The notes under the pieces are model-generated. The model saw only the letters and a program-made list of their open reading frames with translations. It ran no database searches and was not told the origin of the DNA. From Azotobacter beijerinckii (GTDB lineage Bacteria; Pseudomonadota; Gammaproteobacteria; Pseudomonadales; Pseudomonadaceae), in NCBI RefSeq assembly GCF_900110885.1, contig NZ_FOFJ01000021.1, positions 1 to 64,000 on the forward strand: a stretch of DNA of 64,000 bases, in the 5' to 3' direction. Position numbers and translations under genes: made by a program. Below, piece by piece: positions 20,190-29,422 of this stretch; within the stretch, counting starts at the first letter, position 1; the number at the start of each line of letters is the position of its first letter.

Positions 20190-21848
20190 ATGATCGCAAT
20201 TCGTGAGGCGTGGCGGGCCGGTCTGCTGCGGCGGGAGCATTGGCTCCGCAATCTGGTGGCCGGCGTCATCGTCGGCGTCGTAGCGCTGCCCCTGGCCATG
20301 GCTTTCGGCATCGCTTCCGGGGTGAAGCCGGAGCAAGGCATCTATACCGCTATCGTCGGTGGTCTGCTGGTTTCCCTGTTCGGCGGCAGCCGGCTGCAGA
20401 TCGCCGGTCCGACCGGCGCCTTCATCGTCATCCTCGCCGGGGTGACCGCCGAACACGGGATCAATGGCCTGCAGATCGCGACCCTGATGGCCGGGGGCAT
20501 TCTCCTGCTGCTCGGCGTCAGCCGCCTGGGCTCGGTCATCAAGTACATCCCCGATCCGGTCATCGTCGGTTTCACCGCCGGTATCGGGGTGATCATCTGG
20601 GTCAGCCAGTGGAGGGATTTCTTCGGCCTGCCGGCGGTAACGGGCGGCCATTTCCACGAGAGGCTCTGGCACCTGCTGCAGTCCCTGCCGCAGTTGCACC
20701 TGCCGACCACGCTGCTGGCGCTGCTCAGTCTGGCGCTGGTCGTCCTCGCACCGCGCCTGCGGGTGCTCGGGCGCATTCCCGGGCCGCTGATCGCGATGGT
20801 GGTCGCCACGCTCATCCAGTCGGTCTTCCGCTTCGACGGCGTGGCCACTATCGGCAGCGCCTTCGGCGGGATTCCCCAGGGGCTGCCGCAACTGGGGCTG
20901 CCGGAGATCACCTTGGCGCGGCTCATCGAGCTGATCGGTCCGGCCTTCGCCATCGCCATGCTCGGCGCCATCGAGTCGCTGCTCTCGGCGGTGGTCGCCG
21001 ACGGCATGGGCGGAACCAAGCACGACTCCAACCAGGAGTTGATCGGCCAGGGCATCGCCAACCTGGCCGCGCCGCTGTTCGGCGGTTTCGCCGCGACCGG
21101 GGCGATCGCCCGCACCGCGACCAATATCCGCAACGGCGGCAACAGCCCGTTGGCCGGCATCGTCCATGCGCTCACCCTGGTGCTGATCCTGCTGTTCCTG
21201 GCGCCGCTGGCGGCGAACATTCCGCTGGCCGCGTTGGCCGCCATCCTCTTCGTGGTGGCCTGGAACATGAGCGAGCTGAAGCACTTCAAGCGCATGCTGC
21301 AGCGGGCGCCCCGGGCGGACGTGGGGATTCTGCTGATCACCTTCGGGCTGACGGTATTCAGCGATCTGGTGATCGCAGTGAACATCGGCATGATCCTGGC
21401 CATGCTGCATTTCATGCGCCGCATGGCGTCCTCGGTGGCGGTGCAGCAGCAGCTCGAGCAGGATCTGGAGCCGGAGCTGCTCGGCAATGGCCAGACCCGG
21501 CTGCCCGACGGAGTGCTGGTCTATACCGTCGAGGGGCCGCTGTTTTTCGGCGCAGCGGAAACCTTCGAGCGTGCTCTGGCCAGCACCCACACCGATCCGC
21601 GTTTGCTGGTGGTTCGTCTGAAGCGCGTGCCTTTCATGGATATCACCGGTCTGCAGACGCTGGAGGAGGTCATCCGGCAACTGAACAGGCGCAAGATTCG
21701 GGTCAAGCTCTGCGAGGCGAGCCCGCGGGTGCGGGGCAAGCTGGAAAAGGCGGGGGTGCTGGAGCTGATCGGTGTTCCGAACTACCACGCGAGCTTTGCC
21801 GATGCGCTGTCCGCCTGTATGGAGACGCCGGAGGTCAAGGCTTCCTGA
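20190..21848 (+). CDS. SulP-family anion transporter with STAS domain
   Basis: The 552-residue inner-membrane protein has the SulP transport domain (about residues 20-400, ten or more hydrophobic segments, GGSRLQIAGPTGAFIVIL and the FGGFAATGAIARTATN signature) and a C-terminal STAS domain (about 430-545) with FMDITGLQTLEEVI. Family members carry sulfate, bicarbonate or dicarboxylates; the substrate cannot be read from sequence. Start ATG 20190 has AGGAGGGG upstream. Confidence 0.9.
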   Translation: MIAIREAWRAGLLRREHWLRNLVAGVIVGVVALPLAMAFGIASGVKPEQGIYTAIVGGLLVSLFGGSRLQIAGPTGAFIVILAGVTAEHGINGLQIATLMAGGILLLLGVSRLGSVIKYIPDPVIVGFTAGIGVIIWVSQWRDFFGLPAVTGGHFHERLWHLLQSLPQLHLPTTLLALLSLALVVLAPRLRVLGRIPGPLIAMVVATLIQSVFRFDGVATIGSAFGGIPQGLPQLGLPEITLARLIELIGPAFAIAMLGAIESLLSAVVADGMGGTKHDSNQELIGQGIANLAAPLFGGFAATGAIARTATNIRNGGNSPLAGIVHALTLVLILLFLAPLAANIPLAALAAILFVVAWNMSELKHFKRMLQRAPRADVGILLITFGLTVFSDLVIAVNIGMILAMLHFMRRMASSVAVQQQLEQDLEPELLGNGQTRLPDGVLVYTVEGPLFFGAAETFERALASTHTDPRLLVVRLKRVPFMDITGLQTLEEVIRQLNRRKIRVKLCEASPRVRGKLEKAGVLELIGVPNYHASFADALSACMETPEVKAS

Positions 21849-22050
21849 CGGAGGAGATCCTGCTCTGTGTGGAGTAGCTGACGCCATGGGCTTCCAGATA
21901 GTCGCGGATCAACTGGCGGACGACCTGGGACGGTGTCTGATCCTGGGCGGCACAGAGCTCTTCGAAGGCTTTCTTCTTGACCGGATCGATGAGTACGGTG
22001 AGACGCGCAGTCTTGCTTTCCATGGGGGAACCCGTCGTGATCGTTGCCAT
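21835..22050 (-). CDS. ribbon-helix-helix (CopG-like) protein
   Basis: The 71-residue protein contains a ribbon strand KTARLTVLIDP followed by two helices (KKKAFEELCAAQ and SQVVRQLIRDYLEAHG), the pattern of small RHH DNA-binding proteins. Two starts are possible (MATITTG at 22050 or MESKTAR nine residues later); neither has a clear ribosome binding site. It overlaps the 3' end of the SulP gene by 14 bases on the opposite strand. Its target is unknown. Confidence 0.65.
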   Translation of the reverse strand: MATITTGSPMESKTARLTVLIDPVKKKAFEELCAAQDQTPSQVVRQLIRDYLEAHGVSYSTQSRISSVRKP

Positions 22051-22252
22051 ATATCGTCATATGTTAATCAAATCCTGCATGGTCCAGCTACCGGCCATGC
22101 CTGCAGGCGCTTCCATGTTTTTCTGTATGGCCTTGATTTGTATGGTGTCCGTCATGTGCGCGCATACTTCACTCCGGTAGGATAGCGGCTGTGGCGCCGG
22201 GCTACTCCGGACGCCCGATCGGATTTGCCGCCATTTGTTTTTAAGGACTCCC

Positions 22253-23092
22253 ATGATCAAGAAATGCCTGTTTCCCGCCGCCGGTTACGGCACCCGCTTC
22301 CTGCCCGCCACCAAGGCCATGCCCAAGGAAATGCTGCCGATCGTGAACAAGCCGCTGATCCAGTATGGGGTCGAGGAGGCGCTGGACGCTGGTCTGGCGC
22401 AGATTGCGATGGTCACCGGCCGCGGCAAACGCGCACTCGAGGACCACTTCGACATCAGCTACGAGCTCGAACACCAGATCCGCGATACCGACAAGGAAAA
22501 GTACCTGATCGGCATTCGTCGGCTGATCGACGAGTGCACCTTCTCCTATACCCGCCAGGTCGAGATGAAGGGCCTTGGCCATGCGATTCTCTGCGGCCGT
22601 CCGCTGATCGGCGACGAGCCCTTCGCCGTGGTCCTGGCCGACGACCTCTGCATCAACCTCGATGGCGACGGCGTGCTGACCCAGATGGTCAAGCTGTACA
22701 ACCAGTTCCGCTGCTCGATCGTGGCGATCCAGGAAGTGCCGCCGGAGGAGACCTCCAAGTACGGCGTCATCGCCGGCGAGATGATTCGCGACGATATTTT
22801 CCGGGTCAGCGCCATGGTGGAAAAACCCAAGCCGGAGGATGCGCCCTCGAATCTGGCGATCATCGGCCGCTATATCCTGACGCCGGACATCTTCGACCTG
22901 ATCGAGCAGACCGAGCCCGGCAAGGGCGGCGAGATCCAGATCACCGACGCGCTGATGAAACAGGCCAAGGACGGTTGCGTCATGGCCTACAAATTCAAGG
23001 GCAGGCGTTTCGACTGCGGCGGCGCCGAGGGCTACATCGACGCCACCAACTTCTGCTTCGAGAACCTCTACAAGCTCGGCAAGGCCTACTGA
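22253..23092 (+). CDS. galU: UTP-glucose-1-phosphate uridylyltransferase
   Basis: GalU makes UDP-glucose for polysaccharide and LPS synthesis. The 279-residue protein has the nucleotidyltransferase motif FPAAGYGTRFLPATKAMPKE at the N-terminus, the UTP/metal segment VLADDLCINLDG (about residue 128) and VEKPKPEDAPSNLAIIGRY (about 190). AAGGACTCCC precedes ATG 22253. A hairpin terminator follows 20 bp after the stop. Confidence 0.96.
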   Translation: MIKKCLFPAAGYGTRFLPATKAMPKEMLPIVNKPLIQYGVEEALDAGLAQIAMVTGRGKRALEDHFDISYELEHQIRDTDKEKYLIGIRRLIDECTFSYTRQVEMKGLGHAILCGRPLIGDEPFAVVLADDLCINLDGDGVLTQMVKLYNQFRCSIVAIQEVPPEETSKYGVIAGEMIRDDIFRVSAMVEKPKPEDAPSNLAIIGRYILTPDIFDLIEQTEPGKGGEIQITDALMKQAKDGCVMAYKFKGRRFDCGGAEGYIDATNFCFENLYKLGKAY

Positions 23093-23112
23093 GTTCCGGA
23101 CGCTACGACGAG

Positions 23113-23137
23113 GAAAGCCACCTGCGGGTGGCTTTTC
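23113..23137. terminator. bidirectional hairpin terminator between galU and VOC gene
   Basis: GAAAGCCACC and GGTGGCTTTTC form a stem with a three-base TGC-type loop. It has T runs on the right and A runs on the left, so it can end both galU and the convergent gene at 23141. Confidence 0.85.
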
Positions 23138-23140
23138 CGT

Positions 23141-23563
23141 TCACGGCAGCGGCATCTTTTCCGAGCCTGGCCCCAGCGGCTGGCCAAAGCTGAATTCGAC
23201 ATAGTTGCCGGCGGGGTCGAGCAGACCGCAGTAATAGCCGACCGGATAGGGCTCGTCGCGCGGCGGCCAGATCAGGCAGCCCGCGGCTTGGGCCTCGGCC
23301 GCGATGGCATCGACCTGCGCGCGGCTCTCCAGGGCGAAGCCGAAATGGCTGTAGTCGTCTTCGGCCAGGTTGCGCGGGTGGCCGCCCGGCATCAGCACGA
23401 AGACGAATTCGTGTTCGCGGCCGGGCTCGGCCATCCAGACGATGCGTGCGCCCTTGCCGGCGCGCTCGTGAAACACCTGCATGCCGCAGAAGCGCCGGTA
23501 GAACTCCACGCAGGCCTCGAGATCCGGGACGTGCAGGGCGAGATGGGTGAGCGCGGGACGCAT
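23141..23563 (-). CDS. VOC-family (glyoxalase/bleomycin-resistance fold) protein
   Basis: The 140-residue protein has paired beta-alpha-beta-beta-beta modules: LTHLALHVPDLEACVEFYRR and, in the second half, YSHFGFALESRAQVD with LLDPAGNYVEFSFGQP. Potential metal ligands are His 7, Glu 53, His 77 and Glu in VEFSFG. This set is typical of lactoylglutathione-lyase-like proteins; the substrate is unknown. AAGGAG lies eight bases before ATG 23563. It is divergent from gor, which may fit a role in thiol or aldehyde detoxification (inference). Confidence 0.78.
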   Translation of the reverse strand: MRPALTHLALHVPDLEACVEFYRRFCGMQVFHERAGKGARIVWMAEPGREHEFVFVLMPGGHPRNLAEDDYSHFGFALESRAQVDAIAAEAQAAGCLIWPPRDEPYPVGYYCGLLDPAGNYVEFSFGQPLGPGSEKMPLP

Positions 23564-23650
23564 ACCGGTCTCCTTGTGAATCCTGTAGGCCTCGACCGGC
23601 CATCCGGTCGTATGGGGTATTCTGCCCGTTCGTTGAAGGGAGAACGATGA

Positions 23651-25009
23651 ATGGCCTACGACTTCGATCTGTTTGTCATCGGTGCCGGCTCCGGTGGGGT
23701 GCGGGCGGCGCGTTTCGCCGCCGGTTTCGGCGCCCGCGTGGCCGTGGCCGAGAGCCGCTATCTGGGGGGCACTTGCGTGAACGTCGGCTGCGTGCCGAAG
23801 AAACTCCTGGTCTATGGGGCGCACTACGCCGAGGATTTCGAGCAGGCCCGCGGCTACGGCTGGAGCCTGGGCGAGGCGCGGTTCGACTGGGCCGCCTTGG
23901 TCGCCAACAAGGATCGCGAGATCCGGCGTCTGAACGGCATCTATCGCAAGTTGCTGGTGGACAGCGGAGTCACCCTGCTGGAGGGGCATGCCCGGCTGAC
24001 CGATGCGCACGGTGTGGAGGTAAACGGCCGGCGCTACAGCGCCGAGCATATCCTCGTCGCCACCGGCGGCTGGCCGGTGGTGCCGGACATTCCGGGGCGG
24101 GAGTTCGCCATCACCTCCAACGAGGCTTTCCATTTACCGGCGCGGCCGGAGCGAGTGCTGGTGGTGGGCGGCGGCTATATCGCGGTGGAGTTCGCCTCGA
24201 TCTTCCACGGGGTGGGGGCGAAAACCACCCTGCTGTACCGCCGCGAGCTGTTCCTGCGCGGCTTCGACGGGGCCGTTCGCGAGCATTTGCGCGACGAGAT
24301 GACCAAGAGGGGTATCGATCTGCAGTTCAATGCCGATATCACCCGCATCGATCGCCAGGCCGATGGCAGCCTGCTGGCCACGCTGCAGGACGGCCGCAGA
24401 CTGGAGGCCGACTGCGTCTTCTATGCCACCGGGCGCCGGCCGATGCTGGACGATCTCGGTCTGGAAAATGCCGGAGTCGCGCTGGACGAGCGGGGCTGTA
24501 TCCGGGTCGACGAGTTGTACCGCAGCAACGTGCCCTCCATTCTGGCCATCGGCGATGTCACCGGCAATGTTCAGCTCACGCCGGTGGCCTTGGCCGAAGG
24601 CATGGCGGTCGCTCGCCGGCTGTTCAAGCCGGAACAGTACCGGCCGGTCGACTATCGCCTGATCCCCACGGCGGTGTTCAGCTTGCCGAACATCGGTACC
24701 GTAGGCATGACGGAGGAGCAGGCGCAAGAGGCTGGACACCCGGTGAGGATCTTCGAAAGCCGCTTCCGTCCGATGAAGTTGACCATGACCGACAGCCAGG
24801 AGCGCAGCCTGATGAAGCTGGTGGTGGATGCTGACTCCGATCGGGTGCTGGGCTGCCACATGGTCGGCCCGGAGGCTGGCGAGATCCTCCAGGGGCTTGC
24901 CGTTGCGCTCAAGGCGGGTGCCACCAAGCAGATATTCGACGAGACGTTGGGCATTCACCCGACGGCGGCGGAGGAGTTCGTCACCATGCGGACCCCCTCG
25001 AGCCGCTGA
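23651..25009 (+). CDS. gor: glutathione-disulfide reductase
   Basis: This flavoprotein reduces oxidised glutathione with NADPH. The 452-residue protein has the FAD-binding [11 protein letters not shown], the redox disulfide in [13 protein letters not shown] (about residue 38-50), the second dinucleotide motif [15 protein letters not shown] (about 175) with an Arg pair RRELFLRGF fitting NADPH, the FAD segment [10 protein letters not shown] and the C-terminal catalytic HPTAAEE. These distinguish it from lipoamide dehydrogenase. Only ten bases separate a possible ribosome binding site (AGGGAGAACG) and the ATG. Confidence 0.92.
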   Translation: MAYDFDLFVIGAGSGGVRAARFAAGFGARVAVAESRYLGGTCVNVGCVPKKLLVYGAHYAEDFEQARGYGWSLGEARFDWAALVANKDREIRRLNGIYRKLLVDSGVTLLEGHARLTDAHGVEVNGRRYSAEHILVATGGWPVVPDIPGREFAITSNEAFHLPARPERVLVVGGGYIAVEFASIFHGVGAKTTLLYRRELFLRGFDGAVREHLRDEMTKRGIDLQFNADITRIDRQADGSLLATLQDGRRLEADCVFYATGRRPMLDDLGLENAGVALDERGCIRVDELYRSNVPSILAIGDVTGNVQLTPVALAEGMAVARRLFKPEQYRPVDYRLIPTAVFSLPNIGTVGMTEEQAQEAGHPVRIFESRFRPMKLTMTDSQERSLMKLVVDADSDRVLGCHMVGPEAGEILQGLAVALKAGATKQIFDETLGIHPTAAEEFVTMRTPSSR

Positions 25010-25059
25010 GGTGCGGGATGCCAAGTTGTTTTGGGGGATAGATAGAGGGGTGTCTTGAT

Positions 25060-25527
25060 TCAGTGATGCCCGTGTCCTTCGGGGGTGGGGGCATCGCGCA
25101 GGACGTTGACTTCGATCGCTATCTTGCCGGCTTTCTCGAACTCCAGGGTCAGAGGAAAGCGTTCGCCGGCCGCCAGCGGACGCTTCAGGTCGAAGAGCAT
25201 GACGTGATTCCCGCCCGGTGCGAATTGCACCTCTGTGCCGGCAGGAATGGCGAGCGAGTCGATTCGCTGCATGCGCATGACCTCGCCCATTCTTATATGG
25301 GTATGCAGTTCGGCTTTTGCGGCATTCGGGGTACCGGCACCGACCAGGCGATCCCCTGTCAGACCGTTGTTCCTCACGGTGAAGTAGACGGCGTTGGCCG
25401 GCGTATTAGGCGGCAATGCCCGGGACCACGGGGCGTCAATCAGCAGTTCGCCCACTTGGTAGTCGGTGGCGAGGACCGTGGTGCAGGAGAAGGCGAGAAG
25501 GGAGGAAAATGCGATGCGAGCGAACAT
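25060..25527 (-). CDS. periplasmic copper chaperone PCu(A)C
   Basis: The 155-residue protein has a signal peptide (MFARIAFSSLLAFSCTTVLA) and the PCu(A)C copper site: HTHIRMGEVMRM, then about twenty residues to NHVMLFDLKRPL, matching the H-x(10)-M-x(21)-H-x-M pattern. The family delivers Cu(I) to the CuA site of cytochrome oxidase or assists its assembly. A His-rich tail (GHGHH) may add metal binding. The ATG at 25527 has GAGGA about ten bases upstream. Confidence 0.88.
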   Translation of the reverse strand: MFARIAFSSLLAFSCTTVLATDYQVGELLIDAPWSRALPPNTPANAVYFTVRNNGLTGDRLVGAGTPNAAKAELHTHIRMGEVMRMQRIDSLAIPAGTEVQFAPGGNHVMLFDLKRPLAAGERFPLTLEFEKAGKIAIEVNVLRDAPTPEGHGHH

Positions 25528-25737
25528 TACAGGCAATCCTCGGACGGGAAGACTTTCGGGAACTTAGCATGAGCACTCCGCGAAGATCATCCGTCGCTTG
25601 TTCCTTTTCACTGTGAGTCACCTAGGGGGATGATAGCTGTAACTTGTCTTGGCGCGCTGGCTGCTCTGAAAGCGAGAAAGTCCTTGCAATTTCATATTGA
25701 TTGCCCAGATATCTCGGAGTCTCCTCAAAACAACTGT

Positions 25738-25766
25738 TTGACACTAGGAAGCGATCCGGTAAGAAT
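25738..25766 (+). promoter_or_regulatory. sigma-70 promoter for tRNA-Ser
   Basis: A perfect -35 TTGACA (25738-25743) is followed after 16 bases by TAAGAA/T as -10. This places a transcript start about 10-15 bases before the tRNA. Confidence 0.7.
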
Positions 25767-25785
25767 TGCCATCTGCACTTATTGC

Positions 25786-25875
25786 GGAGGTGTGGCCGAG
25801 TGGTTTAAGGCAGCGGTCTTGAAAACCGCCGAAGGGGAGACTCTTCCGTGAGTTCGAATCTCACCGCCTCCGCCA
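25786..25875 (+). tRNA. tRNA-Ser(TGA)
   Basis: The 90-base sequence folds as a class II tRNA. The acceptor GGAGGTG pairs with CGCCTCC (one wobble), the anticodon loop CTTGAAA gives anticodon TGA, there is a long variable arm and GTTCGAATC T-loop, and the 3' CCA is encoded. Confidence 0.97.
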
Positions 25876-26005
25876 CCTTTTGGCCGAGTCGACAGATCTG
25901 TCCGGTTGGCATGTGGTTGGCCGTTCTTCCTAACGGTTCGGCCTTGGCCAAACGTTCTCGAGACAGGTCGCTCGCAGGCTGTGCTGACGCGAAACGAGGT
26001 GTCTG

Positions 26006-26650
26006 TTGATTAGGGTGCTTGTGGTCGATGATCACGATCTGGTTCGAGCTGGTATCACCCGGATGCTGGCCGATATCGACGGTCTGCAGGTGGTCGGACA
26101 AGGCAGCTCTGGCGAAGAGGCCCTGAAACGGGCGCGCGAGCTCAAACCCGACGTGATCCTGATGGACGTCAAGATGCCGGGCATCGGTGGGCTTGAGGCA
26201 ACCCGCAAGCTTCAGCGCAGCAGCCCCGACATTAAAGTGATCGCGGTGACCGTCTGCGAGGAAGATCCGTTTCCTACGCGTCTTCTGCAGGCTGGAGCAG
26301 CCGGCTACCTGACCAAGGGAGCGGCTCTCGATGAGATGGTCCAGGCCATCCGTCAGGTCTTCGCCGGGCAGCGTTACATCAGCCCGCAAATTGCCCAGCA
26401 GTTGGCATTGAAGGCTTTCCAGCCTCAGCAGAGTGGCTCTCCATTCGATCTGCTCTCCGAGCGGGAGATCCAGATCGCTCTGATGATCGCCAACTGCGAG
26501 AAGGTGCAGAGCATCTCGGACAAGCTTTGCCTGTCGCCGAAGACCGTGAATACCTATCGCTATCGTATCTTCGAGAAGCTCTCCATCACCAGTGACGTGG
26601 AGTTGGCGCTGCTGGCCGTGCGCCACGGTATGGTTGACGCATCCAGTTGA
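26006..26650 (+). CDS. gacA: response regulator GacA
   Basis: GacA is the cytoplasmic partner of the GacS sensor kinase and activates small regulatory RNAs of the Rsm system. The 214-residue protein has a receiver domain (acid pocket VVDDHD, phospho-acceptor Asp 54 in [10 protein letters not shown], Lys in AAGYLTKGA) and a LuxR-type HTH ([21 protein letters not shown] split around [20 protein letters not shown]). The start is TTG with GAGG upstream, as in other Pseudomonas. It overlaps uvrC by four bases (TTGA), so both are translated together. Confidence 0.96.
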   Translation: MIRVLVVDDHDLVRAGITRMLADIDGLQVVGQGSSGEEALKRARELKPDVILMDVKMPGIGGLEATRKLQRSSPDIKVIAVTVCEEDPFPTRLLQAGAAGYLTKGAALDEMVQAIRQVFAGQRYISPQIAQQLALKAFQPQQSGSPFDLLSEREIQIALMIANCEKVQSISDKLCLSPKTVNTYRYRIFEKLSITSDVELALLAVRHGMVDASS

Positions 26651-28473
26651 TAGGGCAGGCCTTTGACAGCGTAGCTTTTCTGGCTCATTGCAGCAGTCAT
26701 CCGGGTGTCTATCGGATGCTGGATGCAGAGGGGAGGCTGCTCTACATCGGAAAGGCCAAGAGTCTCAAGAAAAGGCTGTCCAGTTATTTTCGCAAGAGCG
26801 GACTGGCGCCGAAGACGGCAGCCTTGGTTGCACGAATAGCCCAGGTCGAGACCACCATCACCGCCAACGAGACCGAAGCGTTGCTGCTGGAGCAGACGCT
26901 GATCAAGGAGTGGCGTCCGCCGTACAACATCTTGCTGCGGGACGACAAATCCTATCCTTATGTGTTCCTGTCCGGTGGCGTGTTCCCGCGGCTCAGTATT
27001 CACCGGGGGGCGAAGAAGCAGAAGGGGCGTTATTTCGGTCCTTATCCCAGTGCCGGCTCCATTCGTGAAAGCTTGGGGCTCCTGCAAAAGGCCTTCCTGG
27101 TCCGCCAGTGCGAAGACAGCTACTTCAGGAGCCGGACCCGTCCCTGTCTGCAGTATCAGATCAAACGCTGCAAGGGGCCTTGCGTCGGCTTGGTCGATCC
27201 GGCCGAGTATGCCGAGGACGTGCGTCATTCGGTGATGTTTCTCGAGGGGCGCAGTAACGCTCTGGCTGAGGAGCTTTTGGCTGGAATGGAGCAGGCTGCC
27301 ATTCGTCTGGATTTCGAGCAGGCTGCCAAGTTGCGTGACCAGGTCGCTCTGCTGCGTCGGGTGCAGGATCAGCAGAGCATGGAGGGTGGCAGCGGCGATG
27401 TGGATGTGTTGGCGGCAGTGGTCAATCCGGGTGGTGCCTGTGTGCATCTGATCAGTGTGCGTGGGGGGCGGGTGCTGGGCAGCAAGAGTTTCTTCCCGCA
27501 AGTGGGTATCGAGGAAGGGGTGGGAGAGGTTCTGGCAGCCTTCCTCGGCCAGTATTATCTGGCCAATTCCGAGCGCGATCTGCCGGGCGAATTGATCGTC
27601 AACGCCATGCATGAGGATTTCTCCGCTCTTGCGTCCGTACTGGGTGAGCAGCGTGGTGGCGAACTGCATATCAGTCATCGGGTACGCGCTACTCGAGCAC
27701 GCTGGCAGCAACTGGCGGTTGCCAACGCAGAGCAGGCGTTATCGGCGCGTCTGGCTCATCGCCAGCACCTGGCGACCCGTTTCGAGGCTCTGGCTGAGGC
27801 GCTCGATCTGGTCGAGCTGCCCCGGCGCATGGAGTGTTTCGATATCAGCCACTCGAGTGGTGAGGCGACTGTCGCTTCTTGCGTGGTTTTTGGGCCCGAG
27901 GGGGCACTGAAGTCGGACTATCGCCGTTACAACATTGAGGGTGTCACCGCCGGCGACGATTATGCCGCCATGCATCAGGCGCTGACCCGGCGCTTCGGAA
28001 AGTTGAGGGAGGGGGAAGGACATCTGCCCGATATCCTTCTGGTGGATGGCGGTAAAGGGCAGTTGGCAATGGCGCGGGAGGTGCTACAAGAGTTTGCTGT
28101 GCCGGAGCTGATCCTGCTCGGTGTGGCCAAGGGTGTCACCCGCAAGCCTGGGCTGGAAACCCTCTATTTGAACGATGCCTCCCACGAGTTCACGCTGCCG
28201 GCCGATTCACCGGCCCTGCATCTGATTCAGCAGATCCGTGACGAGGCGCATCGTTTTGCCATTGCCGGGCATCGGTCGCGACGTGGCAAGGCGCGGCGTA
28301 CCTCCACTTTGGAGGGAGTTGCCGGGGTGGGGGCGAAGCGCAGGCGCGAGTTGCTCAAGTATTTCGGTGGGCTTCAGGAGCTCTCTCGAGCGAGCATCGA
28401 TGAGATAGCCAAGACGCCGGGGATCAGCAAAAAGCTGGCCGAGTCGATTTATGCGGCCTTGCACAGTGAGTAG
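26647..28473 (+). CDS. uvrC: excinuclease ABC subunit C
   Basis: UvrC makes both incisions in nucleotide excision repair. The 608-residue protein has the GIY-YIG nuclease domain ([20 protein letters not shown]), a UVR motif region ([20 protein letters not shown], about residue 218), the RNase H-like C-terminal endonuclease ([32 protein letters not shown]) and a tandem helix-hairpin-helix tail ([28 protein letters not shown]). The TTG start overlaps gacA; this coupling is conserved. Confidence 0.96.
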   Translation: MIGQAFDSVAFLAHCSSHPGVYRMLDAEGRLLYIGKAKSLKKRLSSYFRKSGLAPKTAALVARIAQVETTITANETEALLLEQTLIKEWRPPYNILLRDDKSYPYVFLSGGVFPRLSIHRGAKKQKGRYFGPYPSAGSIRESLGLLQKAFLVRQCEDSYFRSRTRPCLQYQIKRCKGPCVGLVDPAEYAEDVRHSVMFLEGRSNALAEELLAGMEQAAIRLDFEQAAKLRDQVALLRRVQDQQSMEGGSGDVDVLAAVVNPGGACVHLISVRGGRVLGSKSFFPQVGIEEGVGEVLAAFLGQYYLANSERDLPGELIVNAMHEDFSALASVLGEQRGGELHISHRVRATRARWQQLAVANAEQALSARLAHRQHLATRFEALAEALDLVELPRRMECFDISHSSGEATVASCVVFGPEGALKSDYRRYNIEGVTAGDDYAAMHQALTRRFGKLREGEGHLPDILLVDGGKGQLAMAREVLQEFAVPELILLGVAKGVTRKPGLETLYLNDASHEFTLPADSPALHLIQQIRDEAHRFAIAGHRSRRGKARRTSTLEGVAGVGAKRRRELLKYFGGLQELSRASIDEIAKTPGISKKLAESIYAALHSE

Positions 28474-28506
28474 AATGCCACCTTACTCCGTAGCCCAGTC
28501 GTGCCG

Positions 28507-29070
28507 ATGAACATCCCCAACATCCTTACAACTCTGCGCGTTCTGTTGATCCCGGTCTTCATTCTCCTGTTCTATCTGCCGTTCACTTGGAGCTACTTGG
28601 CAGCGAGCGCCGTATTCACGTTTGCTGCGATTACCGACTGGTTCGATGGTTATCTTGCCCGGCGCTTGCAGCAGAGCACGCCCTTCGGCGCCTTTCTCGA
28701 TCCTGTGGCGGACAAGCTGATAGTCGCCGTGGCGCTGGTTCTGCTGGTGGAGGAGCATGCCAATGTCTGGCTGACCCTTCCGGCCATAATCATCATCGGT
28801 CGCGAAATCATGGTGTCGGCCTTGCGCGAATGGATGGCCGAACTGGGCGCTCGGGCCCAGGTTGCGGTCTCGAGTCTAGGCAAGTGGAAGACCGCAGCCC
28901 AAATGGTGGCCCTGGTTTTACTTTTGGCCAATCCGCCGTTGCTGACCTTCTGGGTCGTGCTTGGCTATGTGTTGTTGATTGTTGCGGCTGCACTCACGCT
29001 ATGGTCCATGATGCAGTATCTGTTGGCTGCGTGGCCTCACCTCAGCAGTACGATGATTGAAAAGAAATAA
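28507..29070 (+). CDS. pgsA: CDP-diacylglycerol-glycerol-3-phosphate 3-phosphatidyltransferase
   Basis: PgsA makes phosphatidylglycerol phosphate in the inner membrane. The 187-residue protein has the CDP-alcohol phosphatidyltransferase motif in [20 protein letters not shown] followed by LDPVADK (DG-x2-AR-x8-G-x3-D-x3-D) and four or more hydrophobic helices. ATG 28507 is preferred to GTG 28501 because MNIPNILT is the usual N-terminus. Confidence 0.95.
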   Translation: MNIPNILTTLRVLLIPVFILLFYLPFTWSYLAASAVFTFAAITDWFDGYLARRLQQSTPFGAFLDPVADKLIVAVALVLLVEEHANVWLTLPAIIIIGREIMVSALREWMAELGARAQVAVSSLGKWKTAAQMVALVLLLANPPLLTFWVVLGYVLLIVAAALTLWSMMQYLLAAWPHLSSTMIEKK

Positions 29071-29087
29071 GTTTTCGAATCAAGGGC

Positions 29088-29115
29088 TTGACGAAAAGTT
29101 CCGAATCTATAGAAT
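29088..29115 (+). promoter_or_regulatory. promoter for the tRNA-Gly/tRNA-Cys unit
   Basis: TTGACG at 29088-29093 and TAGAAT at 29110-29115 are spaced by 16 bases, placing transcription start about ten bases ahead of tRNA-Gly. Confidence 0.7.
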
Positions 29116-29133
29116 GGCGCACGTCACCAAGGT

Positions 29134-29209
<76 letters not shown>

Positions 29210-29250
29210 TTTTTATGTGATGCGCCGTGTTGAGCGGTTCTTCACTTACA

Positions 29251-29324
29251 GGCCGGGTGGCAGAGTGGTCATGCAGCGGATTGCAAATCCGTGTACGCCG
29301 GTTCGATTCCGACCTCGGCCTCCA
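29251..29324 (+). tRNA. tRNA-Cys(GCA)
   Basis: The 74-base tRNA has acceptor GGCCGGG/CTCGGCC, anticodon loop TTGCAAA (GCA), T-loop GTTCGATTC and encoded CCA. In other Pseudomonas a tRNA-Leu normally follows; here a prophage integrase lies 100 bp downstream, so this tRNA or its 3' flank is the probable attachment region. Confidence 0.96.
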
Positions 29325-29328
29325 ATAT

Positions 29329-29365
29329 AAAAGCCCCGTAGATTAATGGTCTACGGGGCTTTTTT
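29329..29365 (+). terminator. rho-independent terminator after tRNA-Cys
   Basis: AAAAGCCCCGTAGA and TCTACGGGGCTTTTTT form a 14-bp stem with a 7-base loop and T tract. A-runs on the other side allow use by the leftward integrase transcript too. Confidence 0.9.
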
Positions 29366-29384
29366 ATGTCTGCCAATAACAGCA

Positions 29385-29421
29385 GTTTCCGCAACTATTC
29401 AGAGCGGTTTCCGCAACTATT
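29385..29421. repeat. 22-bp-spaced direct repeats next to the integrase (possible arm sites)
   Basis: GTTTCCGCAACTATT occurs at 29385-29399 and 29407-29421, exactly 22 bases apart, just downstream of the integrase stop. Paired short direct repeats beside int often are integrase arm-type binding sites. No crossover core could be identified without the right end. Confidence 0.55.
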
Positions 29422-29422
29422 G

